A stretch of DNA of 64,000 nt, taken from contig NC_068910.1 in NCBI RefSeq assembly GCF_023091745.1, positions 176,259,170-176,323,169 on the forward strand, given 5' to 3'. Position numbers and translations under genes: made by a program. The stretch comes from Budorcas taxicolor. Its lineage: Eukaryota > Chordata > Mammalia > Artiodactyla > Bovidae. Under the pieces are notes generated by a model. That model made no database searches. It was not told the origin of the DNA and was given only the letters and a program-made list of their open reading frames with translations. Below are positions 23,345-36,128 of this stretch, piece by piece; the first letter of the stretch is position 1; every line of letters begins with the position of its first letter.

Positions 23345-24690
23345 TCCAAATACCTGTCATTAATCATTATTACTTATTTCTGCTTTTTGCATTTTATATT
23401 TTAAAATGAACCTGAGAAATAGATTTATTATTTTTGTAACTCTTCAAATTACTAACTGTATATGGAATTGAAGAATATTTCACTTCTTGATTACAACTAG
23501 TTGTTTAAATTAAAATTATTTTCCAAAGTAAAGCTTTTAGGGAGTGCTTCAGCTACTGCAGAATCAGACTTTATTATGTCTTAAGTCATAAGAATGAATG
23601 TCCTCAAGACTTTATACATTATTTTTTAAAAAGTTAATAGTATTTTAAACTGAAAGTTTATACAAAGTTTATACAACTTTCCATGCCATCTTATTTAATC
23701 ACCACAAAAATAATAATCCTTTAAGATAGATGTTTTTTTTCTGCCCTTTAGAAAAAGTACAATAGGAAACTTGAGAGATTAACTGATTTATCAGCATGAT
23801 GAGAGGCCAGTCTGAAACATGAGCTCATCAGATGCTTGGGTTCCCACTCCAGGTACACTGTGGTCCTCAAGGCATAACCAAGACCTGAGAAGGTTCCAGA
23901 CTAAATTGGCCCCTTGCTGTCAGTGCAGTAGAGTGCACTTATGCCAATAGTGTAGCTTGCTTTTTTGTTTATTATGAATGAGAAAATCTGGAAGGCAATT
24001 TGGTCCCATGGTAATGTGAGGATGGAGTCCCTTTCCTCTTCTAAGACATGTTCCCCAGATGTCCAAGGTACTTGTCTAAAAGTTTTACATTTGTTTGTAG
24101 AAGCTGAGATTTGGTGACATGGTTTTCTACAGTTACTAGGGTCCCTCCCCCTTATTTGTGTTGTTGAGATATGTGTTGCAAATATTGGATTTATTTCCAA
24201 TGTTGTGGGGATGAAACTGCATCATTGCTAAGGTTTTGGGTCTAACAGCTAATGACATCAGGTTAGTCCTACAGTCTGTCAGCCTGAATACCATAGGTAA
24301 TAATCTTCATTCTGCTCTAGAAATTAAAATGGGTCAAAATCTCAAAAGAACAGTTTGACTTAGATGAGTTTTTGAGTCCATACTGAACAAAAGCAGGAAT
24401 GGCAGTTATTCATTTGAAAAATTACTGCTTGTCTTTTTTTTTTTTAATGAAATCTGCCTTTTATAAGTAATTCAAAAGGAACAGTGAGCTTTCTATATGA
24501 GGACACTTTGTCCCTTATAATCATTTAAATAAATATTACAACTTGACCCTACCCTTCATAGAAACCTTTAATGCGTGACTAATAGTCTAAGATCTATATT
24601 TATGTGCCTTAGAAGTCAGTTTTACAGCATGAAACCATCAGTTTTGCCTTGATTATTTTAAGATAATTTTGGCCAAAGACACTCTTGTTA
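23345..24690. other. Intron, no feature seen
   Basis: AT-rich. A 99-codon minus-strand frame at 24200-23901 has no recognisable similarity and I treat it as chance. Confidence 0.5.
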
Positions 24691-24692
24691 TT

Positions 24693-24909
24693 TGGCTTCC
24701 CAAGTGGGTCAGTGGTAAAGAAACTGCCTCCTAAGGCAGGAGCCACAGGAAATGCGGATTTTGTCTCTAGATGGGGAAGATCCACTGGAGTAGGAAATGG
24801 CCACCACTCCAGCTTTCTTGCCTGGGAAATCCCATGGACAGAAGAACCTGGCAGGCTACAATCCATAGCGTCTCAAATGAGTCAGACATGGCTTAGTGAC
24901 TAAACAGCA
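24693..24909 (+). mobile_element. Bov-tA SINE, diverged
   Basis: Plus-oriented copy (GGCTTCCCAAGTGGGTCAG to CTTAGTGACTAAACAGCAA), more diverged than most others here. It ends about 165 bp before the exon at 25075. Confidence 0.88.
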
Positions 24910-25074
24910 AATGCTTGTTGCTAAGGCAAGCTGCAATGTTTGGTCAATTATTTGCCTCCAGGTTACTGTCCTTGTGTGTCTGTGTGTCTTTTAAAGTTCA
25001 TTTCATTTTCTGTATATTGTAGAGGTACCTGATGCAATGAGTTTGTGTTAAGTTTGCTCTGATTTTTCTGGCAG

Positions 25075-25166
25075 AAAACCACAAAATCACGGTCTAAATC
25101 TTATAGTACTGATGATGAGGAGGATGCACAGCAGAATCCTGGCAAGGAAACTGGCCAGCTGTATCG
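25075..25166 (+). CDS. PLCH1: PLCH1 exon: end of X/Y linker
   Basis: This 92-nt exon (phase 0 in, phase 2 out) lies between TTTTTCTGGCAG and GTAAGA. It encodes KTTKSRSKSYSTDDEED followed by a Gln/Gly-rich stretch and GQLYR, with the final Arg codon split across the intron. Ser and Thr next to an acidic cluster look like casein-kinase-type phosphorylation sites (inference only). A 2.6-kb BovB element begins about 210 bp downstream in the next intron. Confidence 0.94.
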
Positions 25167-25378
25167 GTAAGAAAACTCCCCATGTTTCTTACTCAGGCTC
25201 CCAGGACCTCTCTATCCCCATCAGCTTGGCTAGTTAGTTGTATGTATCTAGAAAATCAGATCACAAGGTAAAGGGCTCAGTGCAGTGGGACATGTGACAG
25301 GATATGAGATGATAATATATGTAGGGGACTTTTACAGCCTGGTGTACAGTGGGCTCTTAATAAATGCTGGCTGTAACA

Positions 25379-28022
25379 GGCAAGAATCCCTTAGAAGAAA
25401 TGGAGTAGCAAAAAGTCTGAAATGCAGTACTTGGATGCAATCTCAAAAATGACAGAATGATCTCTGTTCATTTCCAAAGCAAACCATTCAGTGTCACAGT
25501 AATCCAAGTCTATGCCCTGACCAGTAACGCTGAAGAAGCTGAAGTTGAGCGGTTCTATGAAGACATACAAGACCTTCTAGACAAGACCTACAAGACCTTC
25601 AGACACCAAAATAAGAAAAAAGATGTCCTTTTCATTATAGGGGACTGGAATGCAAAAGGAGGAAGTCAAGAAACACCTGGAGTAACAGGCAAATTTGGCC
25701 TTGGAGTACAGAATGAAGCAGGGCAAAGGCTAACAGAGCTTTGCCAAGAGAACGCACTCGTCATAGCAAACATCCTCTTCCAACAACACAAGGGAAGACT
25801 CGACACGTGGATATCACTAGATGGTCAACACTGAAGTCAGATTGACTATATTATTTGCAGCCAAAGATGGAGAAGCTCTATACAGTCAGCAAAAACAAGA
25901 CTGGGAGCTGACTGTGGCTCCGATCATGATCTCCTTATTGCCAAATTCAGACTTAAATTGAAGAAAGTACGGACAAACACTAGACCATGCAGGTATGACC
26001 TAAATCAAATCCCTAACGATTATACAGTGGAAGTGAGAAACAGATTTAAGGAACTAGATCTGGTAGACTGCCGGGTGAATTATGGACAGAGGTTCGTGGC
26101 ATTGTACAGGAGAAAGGGAGCAAGACCATCCCCAAGAAAAAGAAATGCAAAAAAGCAAAATGGCTATCTGAGGAGCCCTTACAAATAGCTGTGAAAAGAA
26201 GAGATGCAAAAAGCAAAGGAGAAAAGGAAAGATATACCCATTTGAATGCAGAGTTCCAAAAATAGCAAGGAGAGATAAGAAAGCCTTTCTAGTGATCAGC
26301 GCAAAGGAATAGAGGAAAATAATAGAATGGGAAAGACTAGAGATCTCTTCAAGAAAATTAGAGATACCAAGGGAACATTTCATGCAAAGATGAGCTCAAT
26401 AAAGGACAGAAATGGTATGAACCTAACAGAAGAAGATTTAAGAAGAGGTGGCAAGAATGTACAGAGGAACTGTACAAAAAAGATCTTAATGACCCAGATA
26501 ATTCACGATGGTATGTTCACTCACCTAGAGCCAGACATCCTAGAATGTGAAGTCAAGTGGGCTTTAGGAAGCATCGCTACAAACAAAGCTAGTGGAGGTG
26601 ATGGAATTCCAGTTGAGCTATTTCAAATCCTGAAAGATGATGCTGTGAAAGTGTTGCACTCAATATGCCAGCAAATTTGGAAAACTCAGCAGTGGCCACA
26701 GGACTGGATTTCATTCCAATTCCAAAGAAAGGCAATGCCAAAGAATGCTCAAACTACTGCACAATTGCACTCGTCTCACATACTAGCAGAGTAATGCTCA
26801 AAATTCTCCAAACCAGGTTTAAACATTATGTGAACTGTGAACTTCCAGATGTTGAAGCTGAATTTAGCAAAAGCAGAGGAACCAGAGATCAAATACCCAC
26901 TGGATCATCGAAAAAGCAAGAGTTCCAGAAAACCATCTACTTCTGCTTTATCAATAGGCCAAAGCCTTTGACTGTGTGGATCACAATAAACTGTGGAAAA
27001 TTCTGAAAGAGATAGGAATACCAGACCACCTGACCTGCCTCTTGAGAAATCTGTATGCAAGTCAGGAAGCAACAGTTAGAACTGGACGTGGAACAACAGA
27101 CTGGTTCCAAATAGGAAAAGGAATACATCAAGGCTGTATATTGTCATTCTGCTTATTTAACTTCTATGCAGAGTACATCATGAGAAATGCTAGGCTGGAT
27201 GAAGCACAAGCTGGAATCAAGATTGCCGGGAGAAATATCAATAACCTCAGATATGCAGATGACATCACCCTTCTGGCAGAAAGTGAAGAGGAACTAAAGA
27301 GCCTCTTGATGAAAGTGAAAGAGGAGAGTGAAAAAGTTGGCTTAAAGCTCAACATTCAGAAAACATAGATCATGGCATCCGGTCCTATCACTTCATGGCA
27401 AATAGAAGGGGAAACAGTGGCAGACTTTACTTTTTGGACTCCAAAATCACTGCAGATGGTGATTGCAGCCATGAAATTAAAAGACACTTACTCCTTGGAA
27501 GAAAAGTTATGACTAACCTAGACAACATATTAAAAAGCAGAGATGTTATTTTGCCAACAAAGGTCCATCTAGTCAAAACTATGGTTTTTCCAGTGGTCAT
27601 GTATGGATGTGAGAGTTGGACTATAAAGAAAGCTGAGCACCGAAGAATTGATGCTTTTGAACTGTGGTGTTGGAGAAGACTCTTGAGAGTCCCTTGGACT
27701 GCAAGGAGATCCAACCAGTCCATCCGAAGGGAAATCAGTCCTGAATATTCATCGGAAGGATTGATGTTGAAGCTGAAACTCCCATACTTTGGCCAGCTGA
27801 TGCAAAGAACTGACTTATTTGAAAAGACCCTGATGCTGGGAAAGATTGAAGGTGGGAGGAGAAGGGGATGACAGAGGATGAGATTGTTGGATGGCATCAC
27901 CGACTTAATGGGCATAAGTTTGAGTAAACTTCGGCAGTTGGTGATGGACAAGGACGCCTGGTTTGCTGCAGTCCATGGGTCACAAAGAGTTAGGCACGAC
28001 TGAGCAACTGAAATGATCTGAA
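25379..28022 (+). mobile_element. BovB (RTE) LINE, 2.6 kb, 5'-truncated and degenerate
   Basis: This is the longest BovB in the window. Broken reading frames carry endonuclease motifs (GDWNAKGG near 25640, SDHDLL near 25922), reverse-transcriptase segments including LRYADDITLLAE near 27250, and the usual 3' coding end. At least five frame or stop interruptions are visible (for example TAG after the codon run ending near 27365), so it cannot make the protein. Probable short target-site duplication: CTGTAACA (25371-25378) and CTGTGACA (28023-28030). It lies in sense orientation in the PLCH1 intron. Confidence 0.9.
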
Positions 28023-28325
28023 CTGTGACATCTGTCAGGTAAAAGGTATTTTCAGAGGAGAAGGGCCACATGAACCAGCACAGAGGAGCTTTACAGGAGA
28101 TTGAAGTAGAAGACAGATGATAAGCACATGAGAAGAGCCAGGAATCTGAAATCAGCCAGACTTCAAACTCTTGTTCCTCCAACTTTTACATGGGGCTATG
28201 TAGGCTCCTCATTTGTATCTATTTCATAGGGTCACTTTAAGGATTAAAGGACTTCAACTGTTTAGCCTGATGAGCCCTACCCCAATTAACTAAGTGCTCA
28301 AAAATATCAGCTGCTGCTTTATTAT

Positions 28326-28531
28326 TTGTTGTTGAGTCACTAAGTCATGTCTGACTCTTGTGACCCCATGGACTGTAGCCCACTGGGCTCCTCTGTTCAT
28401 GGGGTGCTCCAGGCAAGAATAATGGGGTAAGCTGCCATTTCCTCCTCCAGGGGGTCTTCCTGACCCTGGGATCAAACCCACGTCTCCTGCATTGGCAGGC
28501 GGATTCTTTACCACCGACCACCAGGGAGGCC
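28326..28531 (-). mobile_element. Bov-tA SINE
   Basis: Reverse-oriented copy (TTGTTGTTGAGTCACTAAG to CACCAGGGAGGCC). Confidence 0.88.
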
Positions 28532-29040
28532 TGCTATTTAATTACCAGTAGAATTTGGGATGAGTAAAATGATCATAATTTTAGAACCCAAATTGTGATA
28601 CATGATTTGATATAGGATTTTCTGGAAGTTTATATATACAGTAAGTCTCACAAAGGAATATAAATTATATGCTTCATAAATAGATAGACAGATATACAAA
28701 CATGTGCACATCCACACACACACCCGTGGCTTTATTGAAAGACTAAAACAAAATTGGAGGCATAGAGGTCCTGTAGGAAAGAATCAGTGTTGAATTCAAT
28801 TTTGTATTTGAGCCTTACTTCAACAAAATGTCCATATATAAGATAGTAGCTAATTAGTAAGGGCAAAGATGTGTATGGTCCTTATCCTTAGGGTACAGAA
28901 AATCCAATATGTATAAATAGTTACACTAAAGGATATATAGAGAATAGAGTCACTTTCCAGGAGACCTCTGCTGTGAATGTTCTCAAATATAAGTTTGATA
29001 AAGGCTCAACTCTGAATCATCTTGCAATATAGAGATCAGA

Positions 29041-29107
29041 CCTGCATCTCTTATGTCTCCTATTTTGCCAGGTGGGTTCTTTACTGCTAGTGCCGCCTGG
29101 GAAGCCC
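29041..29107 (-). mobile_element. Bov-tA head fragment
   Basis: About 65 bp of the tRNA-like head in reverse (CAGGTGGGTTCTTTACTG to CGCCTGGGAAGCCC). Confidence 0.65.
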
Positions 29108-29599
29108 AATAGCCAGGGAAGCTATCACATAAAGTCATGTTCCATGCTTCACTTAAATCAATTAGAAATTTGCTTGTAATAGCTACCAAGGCCCAAGCAG
29201 CTATGATTGTAGCCTTTTGGGACTTCAATAAACTAACTCAATTTTTAGATAAGGATTAAAAAAAGCAAACTGTTTGTAGAAATTCTCTGTAATATGGAGT
29301 ATCTTGGGGGCTTTACTTGTCATTTCTAGGCATGACTTCCCTCACATTCATTTATGATCATTTGCTTTCACAAAACCAGATTTTTCACCTATGGCTACAG
29401 AATTTCCTAATCACATAGTAAAGGAGGAACATGGACTCTTTCTTCCCATTGATTTTTATTCCTGTTTGTATTCATGTCTTCTTTCTCAAATGAGTTATTG
29501 ACACATTTTGACCTTAATTCTTTTGTTGAATGTTTATAAATATCATTATGATAAGAATTTTTGTCTGATTTGTTTACTATTTTCTCTCCATTAGGTGCT

Positions 29600-30440
29600 C
29601 AGTAAATATTAACACAGTGAATAAGTCTATATCATCACTATCTAATTCCAGAACATTTTCACCACACCAAAAAGAAACTCTGCCATTAGCAGAGATTTCC
29701 CATCCCTCTCTCCCCCAGCCCCTGATACCAACTAATCTACTTATTTGGGGCTGCACCCTGTGGCATGTGGGGATCTTAGTTCCGAGACCAGGGATCAACC
29801 TTGCGCTTCCTGTGTTGGGAGTGTAGAGTCTTACCACTGGACCACCAGCAAAGTCCCCCGACTAATCTGCTTTTTGTCTCTATAAATTTGCCTTTTCTGG
29901 ACATTACCTATAAATGGAATTCTACCATATTTGGCCCATTTTTGTCTGATTTCTTTTACTTAGTATAATATTTCCAAGATTCATCCATGTTGTAGAATGC
30001 ATCAGTACGTCATCATTTTTATTGTTGAATAATATTCCATTGTACGAATATATTGCACTTTATTTGTTCATTAGGAAGGATATTTAGGTTGTTTTTACGT
30101 TCTAGCTATTATAGATAATACTGCTATGAACATTCATTTCTAAGTTTTTCTGGAAATATAGGTTTTAATTTCTCTTGGGTATTAGTTAAAAGTGGAATTG
30201 CTGAGTCACATGGTAACTGTTTCATTTTTTTTGGACTGCCAAACTATATTGGCAAAGCAATTGAGCCATTTAAAATTCTCCAGTAGTGTGTGAACATTCC
30301 AATTTCTCCTTATCCTTGCCAACACACATTATTACCCGCCCTTTTGGTTATAGCCAACCTAGTAGACATGAAGTGGTATCTCATTTTAGTTTGGTTTGCA
30401 TCTTCTTATTGGCCATTTGTGTATATTTGGTAAGGACTGA
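29600..30440 (-). mobile_element. Old L1 3' portion, split by a SINE
   Basis: Reverse L1 (TTGTTGAATAATATTCCATTG, AGTGGAATTGCTGAGTCACATGG, GAAGTGGTATCTCATTTTAG) interrupted by the tRNA-Glu SINE at 29737. Confidence 0.8.
29737..29858 (-). mobile_element. Artiodactyl tRNA-Glu-type SINE in an old L1
   Basis: Reverse-oriented copy ending ACCAGCAAAGTCCC. ACTAATCT occurs on both sides (about 29729 and 29870), a likely target-site duplication within the flanking L1. Confidence 0.8.
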
Positions 30441-30752
30441 AGTTTTTAATGATTATATGTTTTCTGGGAGGAGAAAAGTGCTTCTGTAAAGGGAATGTGG
30501 TATTCTGTGGAGAATTTTACTGAGGCAAAGAGCAAGTGGTAGAATTTGTAAAGTTGTGGAGGAAAAGAAATGCTAGGAGTGGTTTATAGGATCTATACTG
30601 TATAGATATATAGAAAGAGTAAGTGATGTTTATCTTAAAAAAGTTGAATATATTAATAGAAAAGGCATAAAGGAGAAAATCAAAATCACTATAAATGTAC
30701 CTCTAGAAGATAATGACTATGGAGAGTTTGGTGTGTTTCTTGTTAGATGTAT

Positions 30753-31084
30753 TATTGTTCAGTCACTAATTCGTGTCTGACTATTTGTGACCCCATGGAT
30801 TATCATGCACCAGGCTTTCCTGTCCTTCACTATCTCCTGGAGTTTGGTCAAACTCATGTCCATTGAGTTGGTGATGCCATCCAACCATTTCATCCTCTGT
30901 TGCCCGCTTCTCCTCCTGCTGTCAATCTTTCCCAGCATCATGGTCTTTTCCAATGAGTCAGCTTTTTGCAGCAGGTGGCCAGAGTATTGGGGCTTCAGCT
31001 TCAGCATCAGTCCTTCTGATGCGTATTCAGGGTTCATTTCCTTTAGGATTGACTGGTTTGATCTCCTTGCAGTCCAAGGGACTC
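30753..31084 (-). mobile_element. Short BovB 3' fragment with target-site duplication
   Basis: A 332-bp reverse-oriented BovB tail flanked by the perfect 10-mer TTAGATGTAT (30743-30752 and 31085-31094). Confidence 0.9.
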
Positions 31085-31425
31085 TTAGATGTATAATATG
31101 CTTTTTAGTCTAGCCAGGTTCTCCTTCTGCCAAAGTAGGGTGATTCCCTGGTAAACTCTGGTATTACTCCACAGTTGGGAAATGGTAGGAATCCAGCCCT
31201 TCACAACAGAACTCATAAATCAGGAGAAGAGAGTGTGGATAAAATCTGGCTGAACAGTGAATAAAGCCACGTGAGTAGAGTGTTGTGGTGGAGACAGTAC
31301 TGAACTAAAAATCACATTTAGGTTCTAATCCTGGCTCCATCAGAGCAGGTAGGGAAGGTAGAGTAACCAAAAGCCCAAACTTCTTCTACCTCTAAAACGT
31401 CATGAGTCCTGGGTGTGTTTTACAG

Positions 31426-31523
31426 GTTGGGCCGGCGAAGGAAAACCATGAAGCTGTGTCGAGAGCTCTCTGATTTGGTTGTGTACACAAACTCTGTGGC
31501 AGCCCAGGACATTGTGGATGATG
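31426..31523 (+). CDS. PLCH1: PLCH1 exon: start of catalytic Y half-barrel
   Basis: This 98-nt exon (phase 2 in, phase 1 out) follows TGTTTTACAG and ends at GTAAGA. It encodes LGRRRKTMKLCRELSDLV, then VYTNSVAAQDIVDD. This is the linker-to-Y transition: the ELSDLVVY strand begins the second half of the TIM barrel, as in other PLC enzymes. The frame joins exactly to the split Arg codon at 25166 and to the split Gly codon at 36129. Confidence 0.95.
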
Positions 31524-31529
31524 GTAAGA

Positions 31530-32595
31530 CCTGAGTGTTTTCACTTCTGGATAAACACTCCTGACCTTTATTTGTCAATTGTTAATTAAACTTTTGTTAA
31601 TCGAATCATCAGCACACATTTCTGGAACTGCGTAGAATCCAACTTGAGCCTGAGCTTCAGGAAACTGATTGCTGGGAACAATACTTTGCTCACAGGGAGC
31701 GCTCTACTGATCACTTTGTTTGCCTAACTGGCTAGAGGTCAGAGACATTTCCTGCAGGGCAGAGGAGGACTTTATTATTAAAAAGGCAGATGGATCGAGC
31801 AAGGTCTTCCCTGTGTTTAAACTATGGACACTTGACCTAGTTTGATGGTCAGATCACAGATGGCCATTCCAAGTGTGAATGACTAGAAGAAAGAGGAAAT
31901 TAATTGGCAAAAATAACATCCTGAAATGCCCCATATTTTCTCATTGAGAGTTTTGACCTTGATGAAAATAATTTAACCCACAGATTGCAATTTTAACAAA
32001 AAGGGCAGAAATTTCTAAAGCATTGGCTCTTTCACAGTTTTTTACCCCATCAATTGCCATATGTGGAACTGAGAAATCCTAGTCACAACTCTTCTTACCC
32101 TGACTTCCTGCTGGCTGCACTTTCTCCTTAGCCTCTTCGCTTCTCACTTGTGTTTTGTCTAGTTATTGAGTGCTTATGAAGATACACTATGATCATGTGG
32201 GTTTTCAGTATAATTGTAGTTTCACTGGAAGTGAAAATTACATCAGAGTCTCCCATTCTCATGCCTCAGCAGCGCTGAAACAACATTGTGCTGAGTCTCA
32301 TGTGTTCACAACCTCCAGGATTTTTCCTCAGATCTTTGTTTTTTCTTCCTCTATTCTACAAGTGTATATTTTTTTATCTGAAGATTTTCTTCCCTTTGGT
32401 GTTGAATCCTTCTTCAGATGATGACAATTATTAAGAAAAATTGAACTTCATGTGTGATGAGAACCTGTAGACTTCTGAGAAAGTGAACCTTCTTTTTTTC
32501 CAGATTCTTTTCCATTACAAGTTATTATAAGATGTTGGATTTAGTCCCTTGTGCCACACAGGAGGGCCTTGTTGTTTATTTTATGTATTTTGTTC
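31530..32595. other. Intron, no feature seen
   Basis: Follows the exon ending 31523. No repeat family recognised. Confidence 0.5.
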
Positions 32596-32599
32596 TTGG

Positions 32600-33424
32600 T
32601 TTTATTCAGTTTCTTAGTCATGTCTGACTCTGTGACTCCATGGACTGTAGCACACCAGGCTTCCCTGTCCTTCACCATCTCCTGGAACTTGCTCAAATTC
32701 ATGTCCATCGAGTTGATGATGCCATCCAACCAGCTCGTCCTCTGTCATCCCCTTCTCCTCCTGCCTTCAATGTTTCCCAGCATCAGGGTCTTTTCTAATG
32801 AGTCAGCTCTTGCATCAGGTGGCCAAAGTACTGAACCTTCAGCATCAGTCCTTTCGATGAATATTTACGACTGATTTCTTTTAGGATTGACTGGTTTGAT
32901 CTCCTTGCAGTCTAAGGGACTCTCAAGAGTCTTCTCCAACACCACAGTTCAAAAGCATCAGTTCTTTGGTATTCAGCCTTCTTTATGGTCCAACTCTCAC
33001 ATCCGTACATGACTACTGGAAAAACCATACCTTTGACTATGTGGATCTTTGTTGGCAAAGTAATGTTTCCACTTTTTAATATGCTGTGTAGGTTTGTCAT
33101 AACTTTTCTTCCAAGATGCTTCCCTAGTGGCTCAGACAGTAAGGAATCTGCCTGCAATGCAGGAGACCTAGGTTTAATCCCTGGGTTGGGAAGATCCCCT
33201 GGAGGAGGGCATGGCAACCCACTCCAGTATTCTTGCCTGGAAAATTCCATGGACAGAGGAGACTAGCGGGCTACAGTCTATGACAGTCATAAAGAATCGG
33301 ACTTGACTGAGTGACTAACACTTTCACTTTCTTCCAAGGAACAAGCGTCTTTTAATTTCATAGTTGCAGTCACCATCTGCAGTGATTTTGGAGCCCAAGA
33401 AAGTAAATTCTGTCACTGTTTCCA
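32600..33424 (-). mobile_element. BovB 3' fragment interrupted by a Bov-tA SINE
   Basis: Reverse BovB from its 3' end (32600) to 33115, resuming after the SINE at 33339 and ending near 33424, where L1 sequence begins. The interruption is flanked by a duplicated TTTCTTCCAAG. Confidence 0.88.
33116..33327 (+). mobile_element. Bov-tA SINE nested in BovB, with target-site duplication
   Basis: Plus copy flanked by TTTCTTCCAAG (33105-33115 and 33328-33338), splitting a minus-strand BovB. Confidence 0.93.
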
Positions 33425-33425
33425 T

Positions 33426-33723
33426 TAGTAGTTGTATGTATTAATCCCAAACTCCTAATGTATCCCTCCTCTTTCCTCTTTTGTAACCGTAGTTTTGTTT
33501 TCTGGGTTTGTGAGTCTATTTCTATTGTGTAAATGGGTTCATTTGTGTCATACTTCAGATCTCACATGCAAATCATATCATGTAGTATTTGTCTGTCTTT
33601 GTCTCACTTACTTTACTTAGTATGATAATCTTTAGGTTCATCCATATTGCTGCAAATGGCATTATTTTATTCTTTATTATGGCTGAGTTTTCTGTTGTGT
33701 GTGTGTGTATGGATGTATGTATG

Positions 33724-33769
<46 letters not shown>

Positions 33770-34130
33770 ACATCTTCTTTATCCATTCATCTGTGGATGG
33801 ACATTTAAGTTGCTCCCATGCCTTAGCTATTGTAAATAGTGCTGCTATGAACATCAAGATGCATGTGTCTTTTTGAATTAGAGTTTTTGTGTTATCTGAA
33901 TATATGCCTAGTAGTGGGATTGCTGGATCATATGGTAGTTCTCTGTTTAGTTTTTTAAGGAATCTCCACACTTTTTAATATAGTGGCGCTACAATTTGCA
34001 TTCCCAGCAATAGTGTAGAAGGTTCCATTTTCTCCACACTGTCTCCAGCATTGATTATTTGTAGACTTTTTGATGATGACCATTCTGACCAGTATGAGGT
34101 GATACCTGAATGTCATATTTTATAATAACG
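33426..34130 (-). mobile_element. L1 3' end with internal dinucleotide repeat
   Basis: Reverse L1 3' UTR and ORF2 end. The normal short TATATA section has expanded into (TG)n and (AC)n at 33696-33768. Confidence 0.88.
33696..33768. repeat. Compound (TG)n...(AC)21 microsatellite
   Basis: (GT)n at 33696-33708, a short ATGTATGT spacer, then about 21 AC units at 33727-33768, all inside an L1. Long enough to be polymorphic. Confidence 0.95.
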
Positions 34131-34138
34131 GCCGGGTA

Positions 34139-34347
34139 GTGGTGATGTAGTTGCTCAGTCATGTCTGACTCTTTGTGACCCCGTGGACTGTAGCCTGCTA
34201 GGCTCTTCTGTCCATGGGATTCTCCAGGCAGGAATACTGGAGTGGGTTGCCATTCCCTTCTCCAGGGAATCTTCCCAACCCAGGAATCAAACCCAAGTCT
34301 CCTGCATTGCAGGCGGATTTTTTACTGACTGAGCTACAAGGGAAGCC
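34139..34347 (-). mobile_element. Bov-tA SINE
   Basis: Reverse-oriented copy following the L1 3' end; AATAAC occurs just outside both ends. Confidence 0.9.
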
Positions 34348-34349
34348 AA

Positions 34350-36125
34350 TAACTACCTGCAGCTAGAAAATAAACTTGGGGAGTATTTTAATGGAGTTAG
34401 AGGTATATTTGGTTCATAGAAATATAATTTCTACTGCATGCCTCAGGAAATCATAATCCCATTAGCTTAATGGAAAATAATATTGAGGATTGTTTAGTTC
34501 TTGAACATCACCTATTTTTGTCTTGTGTGTGTGTGTATCTATACCACAAAATAAGTAATAGACAATGAATGCATGGCTTATCCTAATGCAAAACAACTCA
34601 GCTCTATTAATATACTAATTGACATGTTCCTAATTAGCAAGGTCATCTTACTGATGATGTGGTGTGCCTAATTTATGTAGAGAGAGAAAAGAGTGTACTA
34701 ATTTTAGTCCTGTTACATCTGAAGGTGGTTTGTCACAAAGACTATATTTTCTTTTATTATGTTCAAAGTATTCCTCATCAACACCTACAAGTATGATCAT
34801 TTTTAGTATGCTTGAGATATGTAACCTTGCTAAAAAGTTATGTCAATAAGATATACATGATAAGGAGTCTGTATGCAGGAAATCATCAAATTAAACACTG
34901 TAATTCTCTAATTTCTTTGCCTCTCACTTGTATTTATGACTGTTTCAAGTCCCAACTCTAGAATGTAGTTGCTAGTCAATTTGGCCAGTATTTAATATCT
35001 AAGACTATACAACCCCGAGGACCACAGGGGCCCTGGGAGACTGTGCACAAATTAATTTGTACAGTCTGGATATAGTTCAGGTCCAGTAAAACAGTAATTC
35101 AACTCTGGTTCATGGGCCATGTCCTTCAGTCTGGGTTCAGAGTACACACTGGAATGAAAATGAGACTCTGGGGAAGTTTAGGCTGGTCTCTTCCAACAGG
35201 TCCAGATGAGATTGGGTGGTCATTTTAGGGATGAGGTATGGATATTTACTGAAGAAGTAGGAGTGGTGGGGCATTCTAGATGTGTGGCACAAAAAGACAG
35301 AACTGGGAGAAAGGGGTAGGATATTAAATATTTGGAGGTTTACTCCATCGTGACCCCCTAACTTGTAGCATCGTTGGCCCTAGATTATCCCTTTCTGATG
35401 ATGCTCCAAGCAGAAACTTTAATATCGGCTTCCTGTTTTTTTTTTTTTTTTACCTCCCATTTTTTCCCATTATTTATAAACTTGGCTAGGTGGATATTCT
35501 TTATAATATTCTTTTGAATTCTTTTTCCATTATTATTCCTTTCTCCCAAACAGGTTTTGACTGGCTTCAAGATTCTATTCAAATCAACTTTAAAACCCAA
35601 TTTTCCTGTTTTGGAATTACTCTTTTCCCTTTATTTTCTTAAGCCTCAAATGCAGTCACTTAATGTGTTTCACACGTGTGCTTTCTAAATGATGCCTTCC
35701 ATGATTGTCTCCGTTTTATCAGGAATGAGTTGCATAGATAGTTTTATTTATCCATAGGTGTCTTGCTCTCTGGCAAAGCTATTCTGTTTGAATCAGGCAC
35801 CTAGAAAATGTTCCCTCTCTACCCTCTTCCTACTAGCCAGATCAACATGAAGTAAGGAGATAAGAGAATGCTCTTGAGAGAATATGGGATTCAAAAATAG
35901 ACAGTTATCTGAACAAGATGCAAAGCTCTGATTTGAAATGGTAAAAGAGTCCTGGGAGTGGGATTTTATAGATCTTTCTTGCTCGGGAGCTGAGCCTTTT
36001 CTGGTTGAATTCGCTCTTTCCCTCTGCCTTTTATTATTGGTGTAATTGGACTCAGGATCTTGCATGAGTGGTGTTTTTTTTGGCTGCAGTTCTCACATTT
36101 CTGTCTTCTTTGTTAAAACCCGCGT
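34350..36125. other. Intron, no feature seen
   Basis: Unique-looking sequence with a T15-type run near 35440, up to the acceptor at 36128. Confidence 0.5.
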
Positions 36126-36128
36126 TAG

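Noticed and set aside
23901..24200. 99-codon minus-strand frame
   Set aside because: No recognised similarity, no nearby exon signals, and AT-rich low-constraint sequence.
27427..28182. 251-codon minus-strand frame
   Set aside because: It is antisense to the BovB at 25379-28022 and recurs antisense to other BovB copies; no independent coding evidence.
33589..33876. 95-codon frame with His/Thr repeats
   Set aside because: It is the (AC)n microsatellite read through L1 sequence.
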